The translations under genes were made by a program, and so were the position numbers. From NCBI GenBank assembly GCA_022497155.1, contig MU385739.1, positions 434,001 through 498,000 on the forward strand: a stretch of DNA of 64,000 bases. The letters are read 5' to 3'. Every line of letters starts with the position of its first letter. Position 1 is the stretch's first letter. This document shows positions 21,978-32,617 of the stretch, piece by piece. Origin of the DNA: Whalleya microplaca (taxonomy: Eukaryota; Ascomycota; Sordariomycetes; Xylariales; Xylariaceae). The notes beneath the pieces were generated by a model. That model had not been told where the DNA came from, ran no database searches, and worked only from the letters and a program-made list of their open reading frames with translations.

Positions 21978-24911
21978 ATATCTTCATCCGCATATGGTGA
22001 GAACTGTACATTTATGTATTATCAGAGCTTTCACGTACGTCAGCTCTGGCAACTTCTGCATTTCACTTTATAAAAAAAAATTATACCATTCCCAAGAAAC
22101 ATTAAAGAGCAGCTCAAACTCTCCTTTCAGAATCGCATCTTTGAGTCGTTTCTTCATCAGAGACATGGTGGAATAATATCTGAAAGTCTGAAGATTGGAC
22201 CGACGCAGTTATCCGTGTGCCTATTGGGAATCTTTTCAGCAATCATACAGTCACATCTGACAATATGAAGGCAGCACATGCATAGCGAACTGGAAACTAC
22301 AAGAAGATAAGGTAGGCTAGATGCAAACAAATACAGATAGTCGTAGGCCGGAAGTTTACGGCCAATTCTTGTAGTGACAATCAATGAGCGTATGTCGAAG
22401 TCAATGGGCGGTGATCCGTGTACATGCAGTCCACGTGAAAAGGGGCAATCATGACTAAATACAATCACATGCGACGCCACGCCGTCGTGCAATCCTTACG
22501 GTCTAATACAGAAGGATGTGGCTTTATACTGTAAAAATTACAGATATGTTGATTAAAAGCCAGTAGTAATTGACTTGACCCTTTAGGAGTCCAAAATCTC
22601 AAGCTTGGCTTTCTTCTCATTGTCTGTGGGCGAATGTCACTCAATATTAAGCTAAATGTAGTCGCCCTTTAGAGTATGGCCCTTAACTACCACAGGGGAA
22701 ACTTACATATGAAATTTAAGCGAGCTGAGTTGTGAATATAAAGATCGAAGCATACTACCTACTCATACCTAATTAATACCTGTCTCTATACTTCATGGTG
22801 TCTCGATATTCTAATTGGCTCAAAATTATTCTGTGTAACACCTCGAGGGGATATGAGTTGTCTGGTTAATCTAGCTACTTTTTCTAGTTCACCGCTTGAT
22901 CATGAACTGCTGATTCTCCTGAAAGTTGAAGCAAACCGGTTAACCAGCGTGTTCAACGAGTATATATTGGTAGGAGATCCGATTCTAAGACCACTCTCTA
23001 ATGTTAAGAAAGGAACCATGTATGTTCTCCAGTTGTTTATATACTTGGACCTTGTCGCATGGGACGACTCCGATCCTCTGCCTACATTACACTGTATGTG
23101 CCCATATCCTTTCATATCCTAATTGATATGCCCCAGCTAATTTAGCTTCATATGGACGTGGATGTTGCGCCCGGAGAAAATAGTTGCCTCCGTCGGTTAA
23201 TACCCCTCAGGGTTATTCGAATACCTGACAACTAGACACCTACGTTCTGTTATCACACTGAATAGCCTTTATCCATATAGTTGGCAAGTTTATCGCGTTT
23301 GATACCCATGCCGTTCTAAACCCCTCGCTGCCTAGAAACGAGCTTGAATGGAGAGGTTAGTCACGCCTTCAAAGTAGTCAAATACGTCTAGGCGAACTGC
23401 GAAGTCGATATCTAAAAAGAATGCCAAACTAGATGATCATTAAGTTCTTCCTTCGACTCGAATTTCGTGATCTTGTAATCTGCACCCTCATATGAGTTTC
23501 CTTGCCCGTGAAAGGGGCCGGTGCTCCACTGAAAAGTCGGGTTGACTACCTAGCTGAACATGGCGACGGTGTAGAATCCTTTGATATAAACATCACTATG
23601 AGTAGCAAGTAGCTGCAACAATCCTACGTGAAATGGAGTCAGAAAAGAGGTAATCCTAAACAATGACAATATATCCATCTCTGGTCGATCTGCTTTTCTA
23701 AATCGGATGAGTCCCACTATATTCCATTTTCACGACACCTTAAGCTTTGCGGAGGTCCTGAAAGCTATCAATGAAGGCTGTTTGGACATTTGAAACACAC
23801 TTAAGATTTCCGCAGTCCGTTAGAGAAGCCTGAAACGCTAGATCTAGATTAAGTTTAGTCATATTAGTGATTAGACATATCGTAAGTAGTAATTCTCGAT
23901 TATAAGATACGGGTTGTGGTAATCTATGAAGCTTTTGTGAGTCTGATACCTATCCCTTCAGTCTTGCCCATGATACATCAATTGGGCGTATAAGTTGGTT
24001 GAGCTATATAGTCAATATTATAGATATGACAATGTGTGTAGCAGTTTGACAGCGAGACTGTTCTCTTATAACCAGTTTACATGTCTTCCTCCCTCAACAA
24101 GGTCAGATATAGGCCGGTACCTGGTACGGAACAACAAGTTTCACGCGTATTTATACTTTAGGGTATGACATCCCGTTCTACTAGAAAACGGCGACGCTAG
24201 AAGCCTTGACACAAATCCTAGGCGATCTAGTCCTCTTGGATAGGACTAAGAAGTTTACAGAACGCGTTAGGGACTGGAAGAAAGCTAAAGAATGGTCGAC
24301 GTATAAGAAGTCGCATCTGAACATATCCCATTGGAAACAAACGAGCGAGGGTAAACCATGGATTCATTGAATGAATATAGGTCTCCAACTGTGAGATCAC
24401 GATGCAATGACATCGACTTAATATTATTCTCAACTATGATATGAATGATGAATGTTACCCCGAGGAGGTCTCGAGACGCGATCAAAGGTCTCCACCTTCT
24501 TCTCCATCTATTCTCGTGGTCCCCGCATGCCGAGACTCGCCACAACAACAAGAGGAGGGTGCAATTACCCTTGGGCGAGCTACGGAACGGCTTAGTACAT
24601 ATTAGTTCGTGAGGAGCCTGCGGGGTAGCTTTTGGGGCTCTCTCTCGCCCTGTTTTGGTGATCGGACCCTCTGCCCGACAAGGTCTCTAGTGACCCGATG
24701 GTACTATTGAAAGCTTCCGAAGCCATTCGTTGCCAAGGACAAAGGCCCGAATGGGTGCGGATTCGCTTGCCAGGAGCGGTAACGAGACTTCTCAAAGTTA
24801 AGATGAGATCACGCCTTCAAGGCACCGTTATAAATGCCATGCCTCGGGGAACTATGGTATGAGCTAGGGGAGCTCTACCCATTTGACTTTACGCACTGGC
24901 TCAACTTCAAC
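21978..24911. other. Gene-free AT-rich block
   Basis: About 2.9 kb without supported coding sequence. Short ORFs (for example 111 codons minus at 22157-22492) show no domain or codon pattern like neighbours. The right end is the promoter of the GH3 gene. Confidence 0.45.
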
Positions 24912-27329
24912 ATGAAGTCGTTGTTAGCCTTCGTGTCCTCTGCCCTATACTTGCACGGCGCTGCTGGTATTGGATATGGTCTCAATGGTTCAGATTCGCA
25001 GTTCTATGGCCAGAGTCCACCAGTATATCCAACGCGTGAGCTTGACTTCTCCACAAATGGGTGACTTGCAGTTTATTGATCAGAACTCCTAGCAATTGGC
25101 AATGGCACCAGTAATTCACGATGGGCAACGGCGTACCAGCGTGCCAAGTCCCTGGCTGGGCAGATGACCCTAGAGGAGAAGGTTAACTTGACCCGAGGCC
25201 ACACAGGGACCTGTGTAGGCAATAGCGGTGCCGTCACCCGACTAGGAGTGCCACCTCTATGTCTTGCCGACGCGCCAGATGGTATTCGCGGACAGGAGTA
25301 CGTGTCTGCCTTTCCGGCCGGCATACATGTCGCTGCTACTTGGGATCGCGATCTGATGTACCAATACGGTAAGGCCCTTGGGGCCGAATACCGCGGAAAG
25401 GGCATCAATGTGGCCCTAGGACCAGTGGCTGGCCCTCTAGGGAGAGTTGTCCGCGGGGGTCGGAACTGGGAGGGGCTCAGTAACGACCCCTACCTAGCTG
25501 GCGCCGGCATGGGTGAGATCACCCGGGGCATACAGGATGCGGGTGTCATCGCGACGCCGAAGCACTTCCTCCTGAACGAGCAAGAATTCAGACGTAGACC
25601 AAGTGAGGCAGGTGAAGCTGTTAGCTCCAACCTTGACGACCGGACTATACATGAGTTGTACATATTTCCGTTCATGGACTCGCTCCGCGAGAACGCGGCA
25701 TCGGTCATGTGCTCGTATCAACGTGTCAATAATTCTTACGGATGTCAGAACTCCAAGTTACTGAATGGGTTTCTTAAGACTGAGCTGGGCTTTGAAGGCT
25801 TCGTCGTCAGCGACTGGCAGGCGCAGTACACAGGCATTGCCTCTGCCAATGCTGGACTGGATCTCGTCATGCCCGACGGCGGGTATTGGGGACAGAATCT
25901 GACAGACGCCGTAAACAACGGATCAGTCAGTGATGACCGGATCACGGATATGGCAACACGTATCTTGGCTAGTTGGTATTATTTGGGACACGACAACGGA
26001 TTCCCCTCACCCTCAATTTACGCCAGTACAACAAAGCACGAACCTGTAGACGTCCAAGGAGATCACTCCTCGATCATCCGGGAGGTCGGGGCAGCCGGAA
26101 CCGTGTTGGTCAAGAACGTCAAGAACGCACTACCGCTACAACGGCCAACCTTTCTCTGCATCTACGGGTACGATGCCACCGTGCCATCGACGCCGTGGCA
26201 GGACGCATCTCGCTTCGGAGGTGGATACGGCGTCAACTTCGGCTGGGAAACTTTCAAGGGAACTTTGATTACGGGCGGCGGATCAGGCGGCAGCTCTCCG
26301 GCCTATGTCGTCAGCCCCTTCCAGGCGATACAGGAGCGGCTTCGAAAAGACCGGGGAATTGTGCGCTGGGACTTCGAGTCGGAGAACCCGTATCCTGCCT
26401 ACGTGAACGCTGACGCCTGCCTTGTCTTCATAAATGCGTACGCGTCGGAGAGCTTTGATCGTTTGAGCTTGACGGACGAGTCAAGTGACCGGCTTGTTAC
26501 CAACGTCGCGGCTAATTGTTCCAACACGATAGTAGTGATCCACTCAACTGGTACGTTATATTCCCTTGCATGAAAGTCCGCTTACTGACGAATTTCAGGC
26601 ATCCGTACTGTTGACGCATGGATTGAGAACGAAAATGTCACAGCAGTCCTCTACGCCGGACTTCCGGGCCAAGAAAGTGGCAACAGCTTAGTGGACGTGC
26701 TCTGGGGCGACACGAGCCCAAGCGGCAAGTTGCCCTACACCATTGCGAAGCAAGAGTCGGACTACGGCGACGTACTTAATTCGAGCGTATCGTTCGACAC
26801 GTTCCCGCAGGACAACTTCACCGAGGGCCTATTCATCGACTACCGTGCTTTCGATAGGAACGAAATCGAGCCGCGCTTCGAGTTTGGCTATGGGTTGACG
26901 TACACGACGTTCGAGTACGGCGACCTGAACGTCAAGCTGGCGGACGGCGCCAATACGGATACATACCCAGATCCAGCTGTAGCAGTCATCTCCGGTGGCC
27001 ATCCCGCACTCTGGGAGACTGTGGCAACTGTCACCTCTACTCTGAAAAACACCGGCAGTGTCACTGCTTCGGAAGTGGCTCAGCTCTACGTCGGTATTCC
27101 GAGCAGCGAGGAGTTTGATACGCCAGTACGTCAGCTGCGAGGTTTTCAGCGGACACCGGTTCGTCCGGGCGAGACGCGGACGGTATCATTCTCCCTGACG
27201 AGGAGAGATCTCAGCGTGTGGGACACAACAGCGCAGCAGTGGAAGTTACAGTCAGGGACGTACAAGATCAACGTCGGGGCTAGTTGTAGAGATATTCGGC
27301 TTGAGGGATCTTTGGAAATCTCGTCTTGA
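24912..27329 (+). CDS. Secreted GH3 beta-glucosidase
   Basis: Three exons: 24912-25035, 25093-26550, 26599-27329, 770 aa. Introns are 57 nt (GTGAGC...CTAG) and 48 nt (GTACGT...TCAG). Signal peptide MKSLLAFVSSALYLHGAAG, then PPVYPTPIGNG, the usual start of mature fungal GH3 enzymes. N-terminal barrel: MTLEEKVNLTRG, GRNWEGLSNDPYL, KHFLLNEQE, and FVVSDWQAQ, where the Asp near 282 is the family nucleophile. The second domain follows (GTVLVKN, then GLPGQESGNSLVDVLWGD). The C-terminal fibronectin III-like domain contains RFEFGYGLTYTTF, VAQLYVGIP and a terminal LEGSLEI. It should release glucose from cello-oligosaccharides or other beta-glucosides outside the cell. PSGKLPYTIAK is intact and several N-glycosylation sequons are present. 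The short C-terminus after the FnIII domain is normal. Confidence 0.93.
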
Positions 27330-28037
27330 GCCGATGCGGGTGAATAATAGCTCCCAAAGATAACCACATCTGCATTCTAATTACTAGAATTAATTCACGT
27401 ATCCCGTGTGCATGCACATGGGTTATAATTTACCTCCTCTCCTGAAGGACTGAGGCTATGGATGAATCTAGCAAGAGATCCAATTGATTAGGTCGTAATT
27501 CAGGACGAAAACTGTTCATTAATTACTACTACTTAGCATAATGAACATGGAGCTAGGCTTACGATATCTTCGGTCAGAAATTTTGGTCGTGCATCTAAGG
27601 AGTAGAACGAAAGTCAATATATTCTCCTCTAGATATGGCGAAAGCGTGAACAAGTACGAGAAAAAAAACTCATGATCACGAAACATTTTCAGGTCTTCTG
27701 GCATCAAGTTCATGGCTTCGTCAGTGATCGAGCTAATCCCAAGACCACCAAGGGTAAAGCCGAATGCGAGGCTACAAGCTTGAGCTTCGATTTTTTAATG
27801 ATCATCTTTAAGGCAGCCTTTTCGTAAGTATTATAAGATATCTTCAAATGGAATTTACTTGGCCAGAGTTCTAGAAGGTGTTCAGTGTAAATTCATCTCA
27901 TTAGTTGGCCTTGAAGGGCCATGGTATCTCGAAGCGCCGTATCTTCAACTACCCGAAACTAACAAGTAACTCTTACAAGACAAGCCATTGCTTGTAAGTC
28001 AAATGGGTTTGTTTTCTCTATCCGTGTCGATTGCCAT
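27330..28037. other. Convergent intergenic region
   Basis: 3' flanks of the GH3 and amidoligase genes. AT-rich, no ORF of note. Confidence 0.5.
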
Positions 28038-29054
28038 CTATTCCATTTCGAATTGAAGACCTGTATCAGCGCCGGCCGGACTTCCCGGATCCGAGCCGTC
28101 CGGCTTCTCCTTGTACATCTCAATGCGCTTCCAGAACTCATCAGGGTCCCCCTCAATATCCTGTCTGAGAAACGCTTTGAAGTCATCCACTTCCGGTTGG
28201 CGTTGCCATCTCTCATGGTGGAAGTAATCCCTACTAATCGCGGCGTTGACAAGCCAGCACACGAAGTTGATCCAGTCCTCGGTCTCCTGAGCGTCGCGAC
28301 TGCCAGGGGCCTGGCGAAACTCGATCGTCCCGAAATTGATACCCTCAAAATTAACTCGATAGTGGGAGTCTACGCCGTGCTCTGCCGATTCGTGCCTCGC
28401 CGGGCACACCAACTGAGCAAGACTGATGATGTCTTCCTTCTCCTCGATCTCTTTCCGTATCTCTGGAAGGCTCATGCTTCCTAGCAAGGAGTTGTCACGG
28501 TTGCTCTGGCAGTATCTGGAATTCCGGCGATATTTCGGCATGAGAGCGTCGATGCATTTCTCGAAGTAAACTGTAGCCATGGCTATCAAGCGGGCTTGCT
28601 CGACGGGGAATTGACCATCGGGTCTGGCAACAGAGACGTGCACTTGCGTCGAGCAACTGGTCCCTTGCTCCACCTCCAAATCTGAAAGAGCAGTCCAGAC
28701 TTCGATAAGCTCCGCTTTCCAGTTATTGTCACTGAAAGTAAAGACTGGACTGCTCATCTCCATCCCGACTAAAATCTCATGTTTTCAGCTTGGGTCTTGG
28801 GTTATGCATCTGGGAGCCTTACATTTACCCCTGGGGTTATTGATGCTGACATCCTTGACAATTTTCCACAGGACGTAATCTCTATCCTTAAGTGGAAGGG
28901 CACCAATATGAGGACCAACTCGTGACCCTACTCTTCGAGTTGTTAATTGCTGTTTGATGATATCAGCTGCGCCTTCCCAATTGTCGGCTTTTATTGGAGC
29001 AATGAACTCAATCTCAACACCGAAGTAGATGTCTAGGTCCATTTCTGATGACAT
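28038..29054 (-). CDS. Putative amidoligase (Amidoligase_2 family)
   Basis: Two exons, 29054-28829 (or -28823) and 28768-28038, about 318 or 320 aa. The protein starts MSSEMDLDIYFGVEIEF; G-x-E-x-EF is the first signature of the Amidoligase_2 family (COOH-NH2 ligases with a glutamine-synthetase-like fold). GMEMSSPVF is the second, STQVHVSV carries the conserved His of the third, and INFGTIEFRQAPGS is the fourth, with an acidic tail. Two in-frame donors exist: GTAAAT at 28828 gives NPR-VGMEM, GTAAGG at 28822 gives NPRGKF-GMEM. The VG[VIM]E pattern fits the family better, but GTAAGG is a reasonable donor. The bacterial families are predicted to form amide bonds between amino acids, peptides or cell-wall components; the substrate of the fungal enzymes is unknown. 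No signal peptide. The frame upstream of 29054 is open to 29174, but those 40 residues lie before the conserved core and are not supported. Confidence 0.78.
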
Positions 29055-31059
29055 TTTGGTCAACAAGCAATATGGTTGGTGACTATGAGGGCCAGAGGTG
29101 GTGACTTCTAGCCTAAGGGTAGATTCTTCTGACTCAGGGGCAGGTCGTACAATTGTTGGCAGAACAGAATCCAAGAGGCTATACGTGTTGATATGTGGAC
29201 ATGTTTGCTGACCTGAGTTTAAATGAAGTTAGATGAAGTTTTCCGTCTCATCATCATTTTACTTGAATGTGAGTCAAAAGCTACACAAATGGGTTCAGGC
29301 AGTGAGGTGTTGCTTGAGGTCATTCGGATGCCCTTGCGAAACAAAGACGCCATGTTCAAGCATACGTCTGTGTGATCAAAATAAAAGGCAGGCGCAAACA
29401 AGGAAACCATCGTCTCATTAGCTTAGGTACGCTTTCTTTTAGCAACATTTGAAGGGTTGCCGTCAGTGCTTTTCCATCTCAAATGATTGAACATGTACAA
29501 CCGGATTGGTTTGCTTTGCTACTAGCACAAAGAAAAGGAGCACAATTGAGTAGCACAATCTCATTTCAGCAGTTACACACATATCATAAATCATTAAGAT
29601 GTATGTATTACTTGAATATGACTATGAGCTACATCCCAACCACCACAAAGTTAGTCGAGTGATACAGAAAATTGTCTATCTGATTACATTGTTCGGTCAC
29701 CATAATGAACTATGCTATACATCACACACATCTAACAGATATGTCAAGTATGAAGGCTTATTGATGTCTTCAGGGCAAAGAAACAAGTACAGACAGACAA
29801 GAAGGTTACATGTATACGATGTTTTATCAATTCATACACAGGAGACCATATATATCTAAGATAAGCTCCTAGTATCGTTGATATTTTCGTACCATTATCT
29901 CTCATCTTGTGATAAAATATGCTGATAACTTGTTCCAGCTAAACTTCGTATATCAAGGAGTAAATGCTACCTAATAGTTGAGAAAAGCAACGGTATATAT
30001 TTCTTTTGTGAGTATTCACAGCTGGGTATTCAAGCAATGTCATATTCGAGGCTTTATGCAACTGTGACATCTTTCTGCATTTTCACCTCTGTCTTGTCCC
30101 CAAACTTCCACTTTACCATATTCACTGCTTTGACTGTTAGCATTTGAGAATCGTAGTAGAGCTCTTACTATGTTAGGTATACCCATGCTAAACGAATCCC
30201 CGAGGGAGCGAAAGCCGCCATGTCTAGAAATATAGTCTTACGCGGCGTCTGCCACCAGGGATATCTAAATAGTTGAACTTCATTGCCAAAATAACCAAAT
30301 CCCAAGTATCAACTATCGTAAAACTGGTGACTCATCGCAGATAGTGATGAACATGAGTTCAAGAAGACGCTGTTTAGTAGATTTAGATAGGTAGGTACTG
30401 AAGTGTACCAGTTCAATGGTAACGAACAGTTCCCTGCTGAGACAGAATATAGCAATTCGCGTTATTCTCAGATTGTTTCCCAGTATACTTTCTTGTTCAG
30501 GGTCTATATAGACAAGCTTGCTAGATCCAAGACATCAATACATTATTCAGTAACTCATTGCTGTTTCAGTGCCTCTCTAGAGTTCCCTTAATAGGTTTAA
30601 TAAACTATGAGAACTTTAACCTCAGAAGCTCAATTAGGCAAATCAATTATCGTTTCATCTCGAGACAGAAATACCTTAACTAAGTATGGGCTAGCTTTTA
30701 TAAGGGTAAGCCCAGCCTGTCACACTCCTTTCCCCTATATATTTACACCATATAAAACTAAGACATAAAGGCTGTATATGGAAGGCGAGAACACCTTTAA
30801 ACCCTATAGACGTTTACAAGTGGAAGGACCCCACACTGCTAGTATTATAGAATCGAATAGCATACATAAGGCAACTTCTAAAGCTGAAGCTGTTCTTGCT
30901 CTTGCCTGTAGTCTAGATGATCTTAGGAAAGCGCTGTTAATACTTAGCAAGTTTATAAACAAGGTGCGGTTAATGCGACTCCTACCGTAGGATGCCTTGG
31001 CCTCTATACCAACATAAAGATTCGTTTATCGCCACTCAGAGTGCTACAGCCTTATTATC
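29055..31059. other. AT-rich gene-free block with a possible element relic
   Basis: No recognised gene. From about 30600 the base composition becomes very AT-rich with runs such as TATAAGGG and TATATATT, and a 70-codon ORF (30778-30990, RKALLILSKFINKVR near its end) resembles a leftover of a larger coding element, but I cannot identify it. Confidence 0.35.
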
Positions 31060-31746
31060 ATGTCAAACCCAGAAACTCAAGATCCTCTTTACCGTAAATC
31101 GAAGAGGCACAAATGCGATAACACGTGGACATGTCGAAATTGCATGCATCAAAGGAGGCGAGAGCGACGTAAGGCCTCAGGCAATTGCGCGGAATGTAGA
31201 ACAATCCGAGACCCAGCAAGTTCGCAGTATTGTACTTCGCATTATAATCAGAACAAAGAAGATCAGAGGGCTTCATATAGGAGAGGACTTAGAGCATTAC
31301 AACCCGGACCGCTTGTTCCTAATGCGCCCGAACGGGACGATACCGACTCTACGGCAACTCAACAAGTCGATGATGAGACGCGGGAATCCATCAATCCCGA
31401 AAATACTTCCCAATCACCGACAGTTGATTTCAATGACGAAGTCCCTCAATCACCTGGCCTGGGCGCCCAATTAGATCCCCCTTCGCATAACGATATCTCA
31501 GTGCCCGAGCGTGTCAATGATCAAAGAGAAAGCTCCCGCCAGAACCAGTGTATACTACCCGAAGGAAACGGAACATCACAGTCTGTCAAATCTCGTCTCA
31601 CTCCGCCTGAGTGCAGTGATCATAAGGCTATGAAAACTGGACAATTTGTCTTTGGGAAAAAGATATATGATGAAGTTCGAGACTGTACCAACATCAGTTC
31701 TCTTCCTAATCCAGAGTCTGGGACCGACGTAGAACGAGGGCCATGA
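31060..31746 (+). CDS. Orphan Cys-rich basic protein, function unknown
   Basis: Single ORF of 228 codons. Residues 10-70 are basic and hold a candidate zinc-binding set: C19, C25, C28, C43, C46 and C58 (CDNTWTCRNCMHQRRRERR, NCAECRT, QYCTSHY). The rest is hydrophilic, rich in Pro, Ser, Asp and Gln, and looks disordered. A second frame (30992-31474) is also open over the first half, which weakens the case. The domain arrangement (N-terminal basic zinc motif, disordered acidic tail) is like a small DNA-binding or regulatory protein, but no family is recognised. It sits between an AT-rich block and a CCAG microsatellite, so it could be lineage-specific or part of a decayed element. Confidence 0.38.
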   Translation: MSNPETQDPLYRKSKRHKCDNTWTCRNCMHQRRRERRKASGNCAECRTIRDPASSQYCTSHYNQNKEDQRASYRRGLRALQPGPLVPNAPERDDTDSTATQQVDDETRESINPENTSQSPTVDFNDEVPQSPGLGAQLDPPSHNDISVPERVNDQRESSRQNQCILPEGNGTSQSVKSRLTPPECSDHKAMKTGQFVFGKKIYDEVRDCTNISSLPNPESGTDVERGP

Positions 31747-32617
31747 AGGTTCACATCCTTGGTACAAAGGCAGCTTTATTAGCCAGCCAGCCAGCCAGCC
31801 AGCCAGCTAGCTAGAGAACGTGTCCCGGTTTGTAATGGCCTGGAATAGGTATGGGTCTACTACCTTGATCCTATTTACGCCATGTCAACTAATAGTTAGA
31901 AGCAGAAAAGCAAGCCGAATCGAACAACTCAACATCAATACCTATTAGCATTTTCGGATATCAAGGCAATGAGTATGATTGGCTTAAGAGAAGCAGCATT
32001 GTCTGTTTTGTAGAGTTTTAGGCTTTTGCCAGGCCGCCATAGATCGAACAGACTTAACAATATTGCTGTTTTCAGTCGCAACTCCTGAGACGTGACATGT
32101 AATATGGTGATATCTGCTATGGCTATGTCCTAATGTCATGATACCGTGATGGAGCTCAAATGATGGGTATATTCCTATGCAGAAAACAGTATGGAAAATA
32201 GGGCTTATTGTGTAGATTGTAGTTATAGCCAGAAATAAAGATTAAGAGCTGAGGTTGAAGCCATCATCTTCGCGCATGGCTAGGAAGCGTGTACATATGT
32301 ACATGTTATCGATACGATCGTGGTGGGGCTTCGAGACGGTAGGTAGGTATACAATGTATGTACATGTAGGTACCCAGGTAAGTAGTGGAGCACGGTGCCG
32401 TAGGGGTTACGATAACCCCCAAAACACGCTCCGACGCGTCAAGCTTGTCCCTCCCACTTTTTCCTTCCTCCCACCCCAATCTCTCACAACAAATATTTCC
32501 AGCACCTGATTTCAAGATTGCCCGAACTGTGTGCGATTCGGTGACGGCTTCTCTCCAAGTCCATTCATCAAGTATCTCCTACTCCCTCATTTCGCCACGA
32601 GAACATATTCACCAGTC
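31747..32617. other. Intergenic region and promoter
   Basis: Contains the CCAG microsatellite and, at 32335-32385, several GTAGGTA/TACATGTA-like short motifs. CT-rich sequence at 32440-32500 is a likely 5' UTR or core promoter of the next gene. Confidence 0.45.
31781..31815. repeat. (AGCC)n microsatellite
   Basis: Six uninterrupted AGCC units followed by AGCTAGCTAG. Confidence 0.9.

Noticed and set aside
30992..31474. 160-codon plus ORF overlapping the orphan Cys-rich ORF
   Set aside because: No conserved content. The alternative frame has the Cys motif and is longer.
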